Below, piece by piece: positions 46,061-58,569 of a DNA stretch of 64,000 nt. How positions within the stretch are numbered: position 1 is the stretch's first letter; each line of letters starts with the position of its first letter. Origin of the DNA: Gymnorhina tibicen (Eukaryota > Chordata > Aves > Passeriformes > Artamidae); NCBI GenBank assembly GCA_013399875.1, contig VXAZ01009370.1, forward strand, positions 438,015 to 502,014, read 5' to 3'. The notes beneath the pieces are model-generated. The model saw only the letters and a list, made by a program, of their open reading frames with translations, was not told the origin of the DNA and ran no database searches. The position numbers and the translations under genes are program-made.

Positions 46061-49015
46061 GTTTTGCTAAGCTGTGATCAAATCCCTTACAAACTTCTCT
46101 AAACCACGGCCACATCGCCCCTGAGGCCCCCTTTGCCCATCCCACTCTGTCCCAGCAAGGGAGATGCTATCAGAGCAGGAATCGTGACACACAGGTAAGG
46201 ACAGGCAATGGTCCAGGGTGGGCTGCTCTGGGAGGTGCCCTAGAAATGCTTGAATGCCCACATTTTGCAGATAAACTCTTCCAAGGAGAAGCAAATCCTG
46301 CCCCAATGCGTGTCTCACACAACACAACCCCAGTGATGCTGGTCCCTCTAAGGGCAGCAGGTTCTGCCCAGAGCATTCTGGGGACGGGGGGGACTCCCCA
46401 CCTTCACCCAACCGACTTGATTCACACAACCAAGTGACAGCTGTGTGGCCCCTCTGTCCCCTGTGTCACTCAGAGGTCCCTCCTGAATTATGCACTGCTT
46501 TGCTGCTGTGCACACTGACTCAGTGACTTACTTGTGCAGCCAGTTACTGGGCTGAAGGACACAGCTCCAACCACGACCATTTTGTGCTGATTTTTGTCAT
46601 AAAATGTGATACAATGCTGGATCAAAAGACCTCCCAGAATCCATACGTGTGACAATGTCCCACTCCAGCTGTGACACAAAGCATTAAGGTAATGACAGTT
46701 GCATTCATACCTGCTACTTTTAGGTCCACCCAACCCAGAGCAGCTGAAAGGAACAAGGGCTCTCTTCCTCCCACTCCAGCCTCCCCTGAGCCGCTGTGAA
46801 GTGTTTGCTAGTCAAACAGCTCCTGCAAGAGAGCTCTCTCACCTGGGAGAGCCTGGATCAGAGACATCAGGTCAGGTCACCTACAAAGGTAATGGCGGGG
46901 AAAGCGTCATTCCCGAGCACATTCATGTCTGTGCACATCTCTGCAGAGGTCAGGCATGCTCTGGATGAGGGCATCTCCTGTCCAGTTCTGTACCCTGACC
47001 CACCTTCAGCTGGGCGTGATGAAGAAGATGAACAAACAGCCAAAACCAGCCTTTTCCTCCACCCCCTACAACTCCTCCAGCTCAGGTCCTCCCCTGTCTG
47101 TTTGAAGTGCCAAAGGATCTCACACAGTCACAGGATGAAACCCATGACCTGTACCCCCAAACACCTCTGCTCCCCCAGGGAGGCAGGGACCTGAGCAGTC
47201 AACCCACCACCTGCATCCACCCTGGGAGGAGTTCTAAGACTTGCCTACGCAAAGTCAACAGCAACCTGAGTCACCACTGGCCAAAGTTCTGCTTCAAAAG
47301 AGAAACTGGGCTGCAGAGTCCCAGAGGTCCCTTGTGCCAGCATTTCTGAGCCTCACTTGTGACCTCCCCTCCTGGTCCACCCTCCTCCCCAATCTTGAAA
47401 CCGCAGTTCCTCTGGAAAGCTCTCTGTCTCCACAAGCAGAGACTCTTGTACCTGAGGCACTGACAAAACGCTGGGATTTCATTTTTATTGGGAAAACAAA
47501 GCCCCCTCTGCACATGCCCCTTCCCTGATGACAGACAGCATCTCTGCAGCTGTTGATTGCCCCTGAAGCACAGCACACACAGGAACAGGCCACGAGACAG
47601 GGCACAGCACACGGTGACCTGCAGAGGACTTGGGCTGAGAAAACAGCACAATAAATGCTTTATTGCAAGTCCAGGGCCAGCACTTCCTCAAGGAGGAGGA
47701 TTTTACTCTGCACTGGTTTTTATATCACAAACTGCTTCTGTGGTACGGTGTCAAGGAGCCCTTGCTTCTCCTCCCTCTGGGAGGAAGCCTGGCAGTCTCA
47801 TCCCAGGACACTGTTTCCCCTTCAGGCAGAGGGAATAATTCCTCTGGATAAGGTGGGTAAGAGCACAGTGCTGCTCATGCTCAGGGAAGCACTCACCTCC
47901 CACCAACCACCAGTGCATGCGAGCTCCAAGTTACCTTTTATTATTTCAAAATTCCTCCATCCCATTTCCAAGTGAGTTAATGGGATCCATGGGAGGCTGG
48001 AGCTGGATCTCTAGATGTCGTACAGAATAACACCTAAACGAGTACACACCTCTTTCTTCCCCCTCCTGAAGTGCCACGTTGCCAAGTGCTAAAATTCTTT
48101 AAAGAAATTACTGGGCAAGTGTCCCTACTACTGCAGCGCCACAGAATAAACGAGCACAGGGCAAAAGCAAATCAGGGTCTGTGGAGGAGGACTCCTGTCC
48201 ACAGGTGTTTCTCCACACTGGTGACTCTCAGTGCAGGACACGACTTCATGACAAAAAGATGCTGAGGAGGTGCTGGTGAAGAAGGGGAACTGGTTTTCCC
48301 TCCGTTTTGCTTTACAAGTGCTTCTGCTGGCACTGGCTCCTGGATGCGCGTTTCACCATGCCCAAGCTGAGCATGTTAGCACAGCAGCACAGACCCACAG
48401 GCACTGCTGTCTGTGGGCTCCCCTGTGGATCAGCTGGGTGATGAGGAAAAGGTTGGTTTGCATTGCTGGCGTTTGGTATTTGCAGCGTGCCCAGAGCACA
48501 GGACGGCCGCGGGAGTTAACCTCCACACCACACACCTTTCCTGAGTGCAAAATCCTCCTACCAGCCCTCTGTGCCATCCCAGGATGGCAGGGCAAGGTCA
48601 CAGCACCCAGCTCTGCCCCCCAGGCAGGCAAGGCTCCTGTGACACTGCTCCAGCCACCGCAGCCCGAAGCAGCCCTCAAGCTCCTCTCAGACACATCAAG
48701 TATTCAGTCCTCGGCTATGGAGCTGGGAAACACCAGGAGAGCCTGGAAGACAAGCAGTTGTGTTATCAGGCATTCATCATCAGGAATGAGAGCACACAAC
48801 TCAACACAAGTGTCCTCCACTGGCTTCAAGGGCACACATGCATTGAAATTCCCAGCAGATTCAGGGCTCTTGTTTGCACTTCCATCACAGCCACGGCCAG
48901 GAGCTCTGAAGGCTTTCCAGGCAAACCCAGGAGTTCCACTCGGACTGGCAGCCTTGGTTTGCACCTGTGCAGTGCTTTGTGGATGCTCCTGGGAGAGTGA
49001 TGGAGGGATGTTAGC
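46061..49015. other. No gene recognised
   Basis: About 3 kb of GC-moderate DNA with many overlapping frames. The longest is a + strand frame of 251 codons at 48270-49025 that starts with a Leu-rich stretch. It lacks a known domain, overlaps other open frames, runs into an AT-rich candidate conserved element at its end and has no splice context, so I leave it uncalled. Confidence 0.35.
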
Positions 49016-49625
49016 TATTTGTTAATTAGAAGACTGGTTTACGTATTTTTTAAATGGAAAGGTAGAGGAGATTTTGCTTTTTTTTTTTCCCTTCATTTAT
49101 TTCTAAATTGTTCTAACCATCAGTACTTCTTGCCACGACGAACAACTAGACAGTTGTCATGTTACCTTAGACGTATCATGGCAGGCAGCTAATCCTATTG
49201 GCCATAAATCATGTCCCTTTCAATCTCCATTCTATAGCAAGAGCAAATTTGTTATGATGCATGTGTCATTATACACCAATGCCTTTCCATTATCATATAA
49301 CTGGATACCCCCAAGGTTTGTAATTTGCAGTATAATAGTAATTTTTAAAGAACCATTGGTAATCAATAGCTCTCAGCATCACTGTCAGGATCATTTGCAA
49401 AACAAATAACAACACTGATCTCAACCAACTTTACAGGAGGGATATTTAATCCCCATGAACTGCATTATATGATGGATAAGAGAGGAATCCTAGACTATGT
49501 ATCATGTATTTTTCCTTGGATTAAATATCACTTCAATCAATGTTGCTCCCAGCTGTACAATGCCGTCTGTGTTTTCACTGGGTAATGCTGAAGTATTGTT
49601 TTACAAATTGACATCAGCTACGTGC
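49016..49625. other. Strong candidate conserved non-coding element (about 600 bp)
   Basis: The longest uniform AT-rich island among the candidates. It is repeat-free and bounded sharply by GC-rich DNA at both ends. Motif-like words include CTATTGGCCATAAATCATG (CCATAAA is the reverse of a posterior-HOX/CDX TTTATGG core), GCAAATTTGTTATGATGCATG, TTGGTAATCAATAGC, ATATTTAATCCCCATG and AATTGACATCAGC. No frame over about 60 codons lies inside. Deep conservation and enhancer activity are inferred. Confidence 0.5.
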
Positions 49626-52600
49626 TGGGCAACAAAACCCCAGGGTGGGGTGTGAGGAGGGGGCACGGCCGAGGGCAAGGCCGGTGCGATGCTCAGGGGA
49701 GCACCCAGCAGCAGCGAGACCGGGGGCACAGGGGGGCTGCAGGGACCCCGGTGAGCACAGGTTCTCAGTCCCAAGAGACCGAGCAGGGCAGAGGTGGTGC
49801 TCCCTCCCAGCGTGGGTTTGCTCTCCGAGGCTCAGACCTGCCCTCCACGCCAGGATGCCCAGCACAGCCCCGGTGCCAGAACGGAATGAGCGGCGGCAGG
49901 AGGTGCAGTCCTCACCCCGTGTCCACACCGAGCTGGGGTTTAACCCAGCTACCCTGTAACTCTGCAAAAGTGCTGGGTGGTATCATCTAAGAGGTTCAGC
50001 CATTGCCCCACCAGCTAACAGGGCAACAAACAGAGGCTCAATTTTACTTACTGCTTTTCCTTTTCCTTCAGCATGCACAGGCAGAGGCTGGAATTAGGAT
50101 GGCAACTGCGCCCCAGCCGCCCTGCCCTGGCTGTGGTCAGTCTGTCCACCTGCATCCCAGGCCCTGACAACCTTCAAGGCAGCTTTCCCATATAAAAATG
50201 GAGACAGAGGCAGCTGATCCAGCAGGACCCCGTGCAAGCAGTGCGTGGAGAGCCCTCACAGGGACAGCACCAGCCTCAGGCTGTGCCACAGCCCTGAGAC
50301 AGCCCAGGGCTCCCTAATGAACATCTTCCAAGTCAGATTAAAGCCACCACGCCTGTGCCTCAGCAGCCTCACAATCAGCCAGCCCGAGTGACCTGTTGCA
50401 TGGCCAAGAGCCGGCCAGCACCTGCACCTTCCCTCAGAGATGGCTTTCTGAGGCATTAAATCCACATTTAAATTTTCTACTCAGTTCTGCCTCTCTGGAG
50501 CTCTCCAGCAGAGCCGTATCTCGCTCCTTGCAGCTGGAGACACCTTTAGCAAAATCTCCAGCTCCTACTGATGTGGAAAAATTCATGCATTTCTCTCCTT
50601 GTGTAAGCATGGGCCTGGCATTCACGGCACTTCCCAGAGATAAGCCCCAAATCGCTCATCGCTAGAAACCCCACACTTTGGTAAGGACGGACAGAGATGG
50701 GATAAAAAAAAACACCCTTGGACCCTAACGAAACACTTCAGCTGCTGGAGATTACAGAATCCTATTTAGTTATACCAGAGAGCATTTTCCACAGAGGAAA
50801 CATCTTCAACCTGGCTCTAGGAAGCCAGTCGAATTAAAAATTTTGGAAGAAAGAAGAAATCCAGAGTTTTGCTTGGTTTGGTTCATTTTTAGAGACAAAT
50901 GTGGTTTAGAAATGGGATTAACTGGGGTGTCCCGGCACCCCTTCCCGCTCAGCAGCACCTCAAATGGGCTGTGCGCTCCTGCAAGCTCCTGGCTGCCCCA
51001 AGGAAAATGCCATTAAAGAAAATACAGCTATTTTTAAAGCCAGAAGGACAAATTCTCCTCCCAGTTACACCAGTGACCTCGTGACTCTCCACAAGGTTGG
51101 GCAGGCACAGCTCTGATTTGGGGCTATTTTGAGCATCCTCCAGAGTCACCAGGCACCCAGCAGGCAGAAAGCACCGAGGAGCAGGATGAGGCCCTTGTCT
51201 CCAGATCCAACCCAACCTGTTAAGACAGCGATAACTTTCACCAACTAAAGAGTAAAATACAAATTCCCTTTTTAAATAAAACACTTTAACCAACACAACC
51301 ACTTCCCCCACATGCACATGGGCCTGAGCAGGGCTGGTGCTCGCTGCTGCTCCTGCTGCCATCCCCATTCATTCATCACACACGCACATGTAGTACAAAC
51401 TCATTCAGGGCTCTTCTGCAGATGAAATATTTAAATGGTTTATAATTTGCTATCCCTTTTAAATAAAATGGAACCGCCATAAACAGACTTGGGCTGGCTT
51501 GCTCTCTCCACCAGCTTTTTTTCTTTCAATTTTCTCCCTGCAGTTTCATCAGGCTGCATCCAGCATGATTCAAGAGCTTTGTGAGCAGAATCCATGCTGG
51601 TAAATGGATGGAGACCCCTTGGCTGTTGCAGCCATTGCAGAGGGATGAGGAAGCAGTTTTTGCTCTCTTGAGCGAGCACACGGGCTATGGCGTGACTGAG
51701 GGGATACCACACACGAGGAGAGATGCAGAGCCCGGACTCTCCTGTCTGCATTTGACCAGCTGGGATGAACACAACCTGCCTTGCCATCTGACCCAGCCTG
51801 TTTGTGCTACCCTTTCCAGGAGCTGCTGCTCCCACCCCAAGGCAGCAGCTGCATTTTAGCTGCTGGTGACACCAGCCAAAGCAAGATCCCGGGCAACCTC
51901 TGGCAGACAAGACACGGCCAACATGTAATTCTCTGCTGATGTGCTGACACACCACCCAAAACCTCCAAGAGCACCAGGCTTGGATGAATTTCCCAGCTTG
52001 CCGTGGTCCAAGGAAAATGTTACCGCAACAGGGAGGCTTTCCCTGCACTGCCACGCCCAGCTCCCAAGTGCCCCAGGAGGCTGCACACACGCACTGGCTT
52101 CACCAGGAAACTTGATGGGCAACGAGTGAGCCAAGCAACCAGCGATTCTACCCAAGTTCACCCCCAGGGTCTCATGCTGGAGGCCAGGGCACCCAGTGCT
52201 GCTGCCCCTGGTGCAAGGGGAGAGGGGACACATCCATGGGCAGGGAGCGAAGATCTCTCCCTTCCCTGCAGAAGCCTCGAGATGGAAAACGCTTACAGCT
52301 GTGTCCACATCCATATGCATAAGAGAACAGGCCCTGATCCAGCACACGCTTACGTCAATCTGCCGTCACCAAGATTTAGGAGAACGTTTAAAATTAAACA
52401 AAAATTTCCTTGCGCTGCAAAACTAAGGACAAAGAAGAGAAGTTAAGTCGTGTGGGTAGTGCAGAAGCAGGTGTCTAAGGACCTGGTCCCAGCAAGGCTC
52501 TGGTACTGACACCCCAGATAACCCTGGACGTGTCACTTCACCTCCGGGTTTATCCACAAGAGTGCAGCTCTCTGGATATCATTCCGACAACAGATAAGGG

Positions 52601-52780
52601 GCTCTCAGATGGTCACAGAAAACCTGACCAGCTCAGAAGGTTATCTCCCAGCTGGTCCTCATGCCTGGCTCTTTACACACTGTGTGCAGAACAGGTTACC
52701 TGTAACTCAGCACCTCCAAGGACCCCACAAGCCCTGGCTCTGAGGAGCTGCTTGCAACCTAAACCACAGAAGTAAGTCAG
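49626..52780. other. No gene recognised
   Basis: About 3.1 kb of GC-moderate DNA. A TTTTCCTTTTCCTTCAG acceptor-like string ends at 50072 without a credible downstream exon. A minus-strand frame of 216 codons (51440-52090) has no domain. AT-rich patches at 50690-50900 and 51225-51290 may be minor conserved elements. Confidence 0.35.
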
Positions 52781-53210
52781 CATTTGCAACAACACTTCAG
52801 ATTTTTTACCTGCTGAAAATAAAGACAGCAGCTTTTCAAAATAAATGGGGAGAAAAAGCAAGATCAATAAGTGACACACACTTAATTCCCAAGCCAGCCT
52901 CATTATAATGAAGTGTGTTATTCTGTTTACCCCCAGGAATAAAGAGTTCCAGTGCAAAAGAGAGTGTGCTGTCCTAAGGGCTATGCAAGCTGATGCTGTT
53001 TTATGGCTGTTTTGTTAAGATTGGGACTGGAATGGACAAAAAAAAAATCATAACATGAATTATCCATTCTTTATTGATAGAGAAGGGGGAAAGCCATGCA
53101 GAAAGTTTGGGGCTTTTTTTTAAAGCCATTGTGGTATTAGAGAACTTACAAGCTAGTTCACAACTGGACAGGATTTTAATATAGAAGAGGACTTTTCTGC
53201 AAAACTGTTG
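52781..53210. other. AT-rich stretch without a gene
   Basis: Contains CATTATAATGAAGTG and TCATAACATGAATTATCC words and short A and T runs (53039-53047, 53114-53121). Composition only. Confidence 0.3.
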
Positions 53211-53263
53211 GAGAATCCTAGAATCATTTGTATTGGAAAATACCTCCAAGATCATCAAGCCCA
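53211..53263 (-). mobile_element. CR1 LINE 3'-end fragment (minus)
   Basis: The reverse complement reads 'gggcttgatgatcttggagg', then 'tattttccaat', then 'aatgattctaggattctc': a diverged CR1 3' terminus pointing left. Confidence 0.7.
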
Positions 53264-53374
53264 TTAGTGAAGCTCAAAATTAATGAATTGACCCACCACA
53301 GTAAACAATGAGACAAACTTCTCTGAACTTGGATGGGGCCGTGGTGTTCACTTTGCTTGTAAGCATTATGGCTG

Positions 53375-53422
53375 GGCTTTGTCTTTTAGGGTATTTTCCA
53401 ACCTAAATGATTATATGGTTTC
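53375..53422 (+). mobile_element. CR1 LINE 3'-end fragment (plus)
   Basis: 'gtcttttagggtattttcca' and 'acctaaatgattatatggtt' match the end of a CR1-type element pointing right. It is the mirror partner of the fragment at 53211-53263. TTGGAAAATACC at 53233-53244 and GGTATTTTCCAA at 53390-53401 are exact reverse complements. Confidence 0.65.
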
Positions 53423-54640
53423 CAACAAAGCTTTAAGAATCTCATCCCACAGATCTATTTCCCCTTTTTTATTTATACATTAAGCAGTCGCACAAACTCC
53501 ACAGCCTGATTTCTGCTCCTTTGTGAACTGGGACAGAGGTTGAAACGTGTTGATTTACTGAAGCTTTCCCCTTACTCCTCTGTGGCAGATGTTCTCCAGA
53601 AGCAGTCGTGTTGTTCCTGAGCCCGGGCTTCCCCGGACAGTGTCAAAAAGGAGCCAGGCCAGGTGAGGAACACCAGAGGGGCTCAGCGAGGTGCCCATCC
53701 CCATCCACCCTATGGGCACCCCTCATTCCCAGCCCCGCCTGCCTGCTCAGCAGGGCTGGGCAGAGGCAGAGCTGCACTCCGTTCCCCCCTCAGTGTCCTG
53801 CTCTGCTGCACAGCTTGCAAAGCACAGCCTGTTCCCAGCACTGGCCAGGTCCCTGCAGCCCCCACGGACAAAGGCTCAAACCCAGGCAGCGTAGAAGTTC
53901 AATGGTGCCAGAAAACACAAGAGGCTGGCTTGAACTCTCATCAGATTTCAAACACAAAGAGATTTCCAGCAGCTCTCCATCCCCCTTGGGCCGCACACCA
54001 GACCTTGCAATTCATTGCTCAGCACCACCTTCCCCAGGAGACGGCGGCTGGAAGTGACATTACTGCCGTGCCTCCCTCCAGCCCCAGGAGACAGTCAGCT
54101 CGGTGCCAGAAGCAGTCCCATCCCTCATCCCCCTGGTCCCGATGGATGCCGTGTCTGTCACACTCCCGACGTCTGCCCACACCAGCCTTTGCGCCAGCCC
54201 CGCCCTGAGCAGGTGCAGACCAGCACGAGGGTTACAGGGTTTGCTTTCCAGCCCCATCCTTTGGCAGGAGTAAAGCAGAAACAGGTACTTTACACTGCAA
54301 ATCAGATATTCGATACCTTTTTTTTAATCATTGCCTTTTTTTGCATTGCTTTAAAAAAATCTACTTTTTTATTTTTTTTGGGCAGTGAGAGCTCAGAAGG
54401 GTGAGTGGAAAGTGCCCCTACGGTGCTGCTCCACACACCCCTACTTTTACTCAAGTCGAGCCAGGCACAAATTTCTCAGCACGATGATGAAAAGAAACTA
54501 CTTCAACTTCTCAAGTGTACCAGGCTTTTTCCTGGTAACCAGACTGACCAACAGATTAGCCTGGAGAGGGAAGGGTTAATTAATAATGTCACAAGATGAG
54601 CCCCTGGGCCACACAACTACCACCTCCTGCTTGGTGAACT
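53423..54640. other. No gene recognised
   Basis: GC-moderate DNA with T-rich patches at 54317-54385. Two overlapping + strand frames (149 and 181 codons) are Pro/Ser-rich through composition and have no domain. Confidence 0.35.
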
Positions 54641-54830
54641 GCCAGCATTAAAGCAACCAGCACTGAGCCAAAGTCAAGACATTTATCCTTTGACAATACT
54701 CTATTGCAACAACTTTATATTGATGATACAGGATGATTAATGCTCACAGCCACTGTCATTTCCTTTGATAGATTTTGGGGCTGTGGAGTGACATTTGCTC
54801 AATGCACCGTTCCTGAAAAGCTGCACTCAT
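54641..54830. other. Candidate conserved non-coding element
   Basis: CATTTATCCTTTGACAATAC, ACTTTATATTGATGATACAGG, ATGATTAATGCTCACAG and CCTTTGATAGATTTTGGGG cluster together. CTTTGA words resemble TCF/LEF sites and ATTGATGAT words resemble PBX/HOX sites. Non-repetitive. Confidence 0.4.
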
Positions 54831-55687
54831 CGTAGCGTGGAGGAGAGGGATGCTCCATGCATCAGCCATCAGTAACCTGCCTCTGCCAGCTGCAGGTGGC
54901 CAGGAGAGATACTGTGAGGAACTGGGGGATGCTTACGGGAAGCCTTGACTGGTAAAGGCTGTGGAGTGAGAGGAAGGTGTGTTAAACAGCCAACACTGTA
55001 AGAAATGGTGAGGGTTTGTCTTTCCCAGCAGAAAGAAAAGAGACTGTTGGTTGCAAACACCACAGCCAAGAGCTGCAGCAGACTTTGCTGCTTTGCCACG
55101 AACACGCTGGAAGATCAGATCCCGGGAGAGGCTCTCCGGGGCTGAGTCGCAGCCATAGCAATGTCTCACAACTGCTCTTGAAGGCAAAACACATCCGAAA
55201 AATCAGACTGATCAACCAGTAAAACAACACAGACACATCTCAACTGTAGCCTTCACTAAGGGCAAAAAAACCCAACCCGACTTGGAAACCCTACTCTTAA
55301 CCTCTGCACCTCTGAGTTCCCCCCACCTGTAGCATGAGGCTGCTGCAAGGTTCTCCTAATCAATCAGCCCATTAATTCATGCAAAGCATTAGACAGGCAG
55401 CAGATGGATGGCTTTACACAACAGTGTTTTCTACAGTGAAATATTTCTACTTAATTCTCCACCAGCAGCTGCCTGCCCACTCCCATCACACCAGCACGCA
55501 GTGGTCCAGGCTCACACAGGGACACCCGTGAGGTCCAGAGCAGCGGAGTCTCCTCTGGATCCAAACAGCACCCGGTGCCACATGGAATTCCCTGGCTGGA
55601 GACACCCTTTCCACAAGGCTTCTTAACAGACTTGATTTTCCTCATATTTAAAAGCTGTCTCAGGAGTGTAATGATTTTAGATTCACT
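54831..55687. other. No gene recognised
   Basis: Mixed DNA. Nothing specific is seen. Confidence 0.35.
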
Positions 55688-55965
55688 CCCCGCCGCAGTC
55701 AATCAATGGAGCGGCGGCTGCCGGTGCCTGGCGAGCAGGCGGTGATGAATGGGGCTTGGGAGGCTGCACCGCTCGCCTCCGAGCAGGAGCGGAGCGTGGG
55801 CACAGGGTGGGGAAGAGAAGCAAAGCCAGGAACAGAAATTAAAAGGGAGAAATGGGACGCGGGGTAGAAAAGCCCAAACTGCTCTCTGCAAAGTTGGGAC
55901 GAGCGCTGGTCCGGAAGGCGCCGCTTGGAGGGAGCGGCGCTGGCTTGCGTTCATCTCCCCGATCA
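55688..55965. promoter_or_regulatory. Small CpG island
   Basis: About 280 bp with some 23 CpG by hand count and GC near 60%, observed/expected about 0.85, set in CpG-poor DNA. About 30 bp to its right, CCAG before GTAATA (GT at 55995) is a possible + strand donor. It could be a minor promoter or a regulatory CpG element. No protein start is recognised. Confidence 0.55.
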
Positions 55966-56700
55966 GTCACCATCCCATAACTTGAATAAACCAGGTAATA
56001 CATTCGTTTCAAGCCAGTGCTAACCCCAAGCCTGGCTTGTGGCAAGGATCAGAGCCCTGGCTCCAGCACCCACCCCGCCCATGTGCCACTGATCCGGCTC
56101 TGCTTTCCAGGAGGTGCCAAAGAACAAATGCCTGAGAGCAGCTCTGGGGAGCACATCTTCCCTCCGGACAGGGCAGTGAAGGGCACAGCAGCAAAGGTGT
56201 TGTCCCTCAACCTTTCCCGTGCAGGAGCAGGCAGACAAGCCCCGCGGGGGGACACACGGCACCCTGTGCCTCCCCCATCCCTGCGCAGCTCCAGGTGCCG
56301 GGAGGAGCAGCCCTGTGTGTCGCAGCCACCCCAGAGGGACAGGCAGCACCCATCCCTGCAAGTACCATGAGTTTCCAGAGAGGAAAAAATCAAATAACCC
56401 CATTTGGGGGAGCCCAAAGGGCCTAATCCTGCCCCAGCATGCTGCAGATCGCCCTGCTCTATGGAGAACAGATGCTGCTCAGCATTCAAAAGGAGCTGCT
56501 TCAGATCTGGGCTCTTTTTCTCCCTCTTCCTCCTATTACGGGGTCAGGTCAGTGCTGTGCAGCCTGTCAGCGTAAAAAAAAAAATATTGGAAAAAAAAAA
56601 AATCACGATACAGAAAACTGGTATTCCCAGAGAAGCTGCAGCTTGTGGCATGAGCATCACAGCTGAGTGTTACGAGTCTCAGAAAGCAGAGAGGGGAAAG
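55966..56700. other. No gene recognised
   Basis: GC-moderate DNA, then short A runs at 56574-56583 and 56591-56602. No transcript feature is certain. Confidence 0.35.
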
Positions 56701-57240
56701 AGTCAAAAATGAAACTCACCACACCAGCAAAATAAAAATATGACGCAGTAAATTAATGATGCTGCTCCAATTTGAGAAAACACTAATTAAGAATGTGTAA
56801 TTGAATTAATGCATTATTTAGAAACCCCAGGAAATCCTGAGTGGGAATATAAATACATTATAGGGTTCCTTTGACATCAAGTCTCTCTCATACATCACTA
56901 CCCACAATTTACTTTAATGTCACCAGAATCCCCAGATTTGTTTACGGCCTTGTCACTGACCACTGCTTTACATTTATCCCACATATCAATATCCTCCCCC
57001 CTCAATTCCACACCCTCAAGTGCTCCATATCGGGTGGTGATGACCATTTGATAAGTCATAAGTAAGTGTAGTTAATTAGCTCAGCTCATCAACCACCTCC
57101 CCTCCCAATGCCCTGCAGCCACAGATCTGGGTCTAATTTGTTTAGAGCCTGGAAAAGCATCAAATACCTCATTAGAAAATAAATCCATCTCCTAGAAATA
57201 CATTTTTTCTACAGCTTGAAGCGTCCGTTTGCTCCATGTT
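56701..57240. other. Strong candidate conserved non-coding element
   Basis: Repeat-free AT-rich island with very dense homeodomain cores: GTAAATTAATGATGC, ACACTAATTAAGAATG, TTGAATTAATGCATTATTTAG (56745-56820), GTGTAGTTAATTAGCTCAG (57066-57085) and ACCATTTGATAAGTC (57042-57056). Flanks are more GC-rich. No coding frame. Enhancer function is inferred. Confidence 0.5.
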
Positions 57241-58110
57241 ACACTGGGAAAGGCCCTGCACAAGCAGGATCTAAACCCAGCCCGGAATAGGTCAAGAAAC
57301 TGATATCATCACATCGTGAAAATAAAAGAAAACAGCATTTCAGGAAGAAGGGGGGGAAAAAAGTCAGCCCCTCAAAGGTATCACAGCAGATGTTTGTACT
57401 TGTGAAAGGTCCTGAGATCATGCATTTGCAGCTGGGACAGTTTAGGAGTGCTTTGGGTATTTAGCAAGAGCCTTTATAAACATTATTCCTCCCTCATTTT
57501 GAGCCCTTCATAGCAAAGGGTAGGGTTCTGACTACCATTTCTAGGAAGAGACACAAATACACCAAAAAGAAAGAAACCCAGTTAAATCGTTTAAAACTGC
57601 TAAAGACACTTTTAAGGAAAGCAGCATGAGAAAATAACGCAGGGAAATCCGAGTTCACATACGTACATGTAGCTCCGGGAGAGGGGAAAAAAGAAGCAGC
57701 ACTAAAGTGCCTTGTGTTAGGGATGAGCATACACTGTAGCAAAATACTCATGCTGTTTATAAAACATATTGGAAGACTTTTGCCTAAAAGATGCCATAGA
57801 GAGTATAAAATTTTATGATCTCTGCCTGTCCATTTTACAAAGATATACACGAACACGTAGCCAAATCTGCCTGCAGTTTAACTCCATTAAATCCAATGAA
57901 TGAGTTTGGCCCACGAAAAACTCTGCACTTACTGTAATAAAGTTAAAAGCTGATAGCAGCTGATACAGTAAAACACATACATTTCCATACACTTATTCCT
58001 GCAGATTTAAAAACACAAATGAGCTTCAGAGATTGCCCTTGTCCAGCTCATAAAGAAATGCTGGAATAGGAAAGAAAAAAGAACCCAGATCTTGGAGATT
58101 TTCCCACTGG
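57241..58110. other. AT-rich stretch, no gene
   Basis: AT-rich with short A runs. The minus-strand frame at 57494-57856 is Phe/Leu/Ser-rich from A-rich + strand composition. GAAACCCAGTTAAATCG and GCTGATAGCAGCTGATACAG are the most distinctive words. It may contain a conserved element at 57860-58020. Confidence 0.3.
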
Positions 58111-58569
58111 TTCCCTCTAAGCACAAAGGAGAGAGGGGTAGGGGAAGCCAGCAGAGTAGTGGTCATTTGGCTTTTCTGAGAACACATATTATGAGTGCAT
58201 TTGAACAAACCCCTGATGGCTTGGTCCCCAAGTGGGGCAGGACCCCACCCAGCAGCAACAGGGCTCACAGCTCTGGGACCCACTTCTCCCTCAGCAGTCC
58301 CCAGAGAGGACAGCGAGCTCAGGCTCTGAGGGCAGAGATGTGGGATGCTCTGCTCCCTGAGGGCGCTGGCCACAGTTCCATTAGCAGAGGGCTTTCCTCA
58401 TGAGCAGTGGTTCTACGGCCTCTGGGTCGTCTTGAATTGTACCTTGAACCTCACACTGCACGGGGGACCAGATCAGATAGTGCAGAGGCCAAGCCCAAAC
58501 AACAGATTTAAGCCCTCCCTGATTGATAGGTGTTGTTTTAAGCACACGCAGCTTTCTCATGGGCTGTTG
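58111..58569. other. No gene recognised
   Basis: GC-moderate DNA. Nothing specific is seen. Confidence 0.3.

Noticed and set aside
48270..49025. 251-codon + strand open frame
   Set aside because: No domain, no splice or promoter context, overlapped by other open frames, and its end runs into a candidate conserved non-coding element.
50040..50160. Internal exon after TTTTCCTTTTCCTTCAG
   Set aside because: The acceptor is good, but all frames close quickly or lack a following donor.
51440..52090. 216-codon minus-strand frame
   Set aside because: No domain or splice support; codon content is unremarkable and + strand frames overlap.
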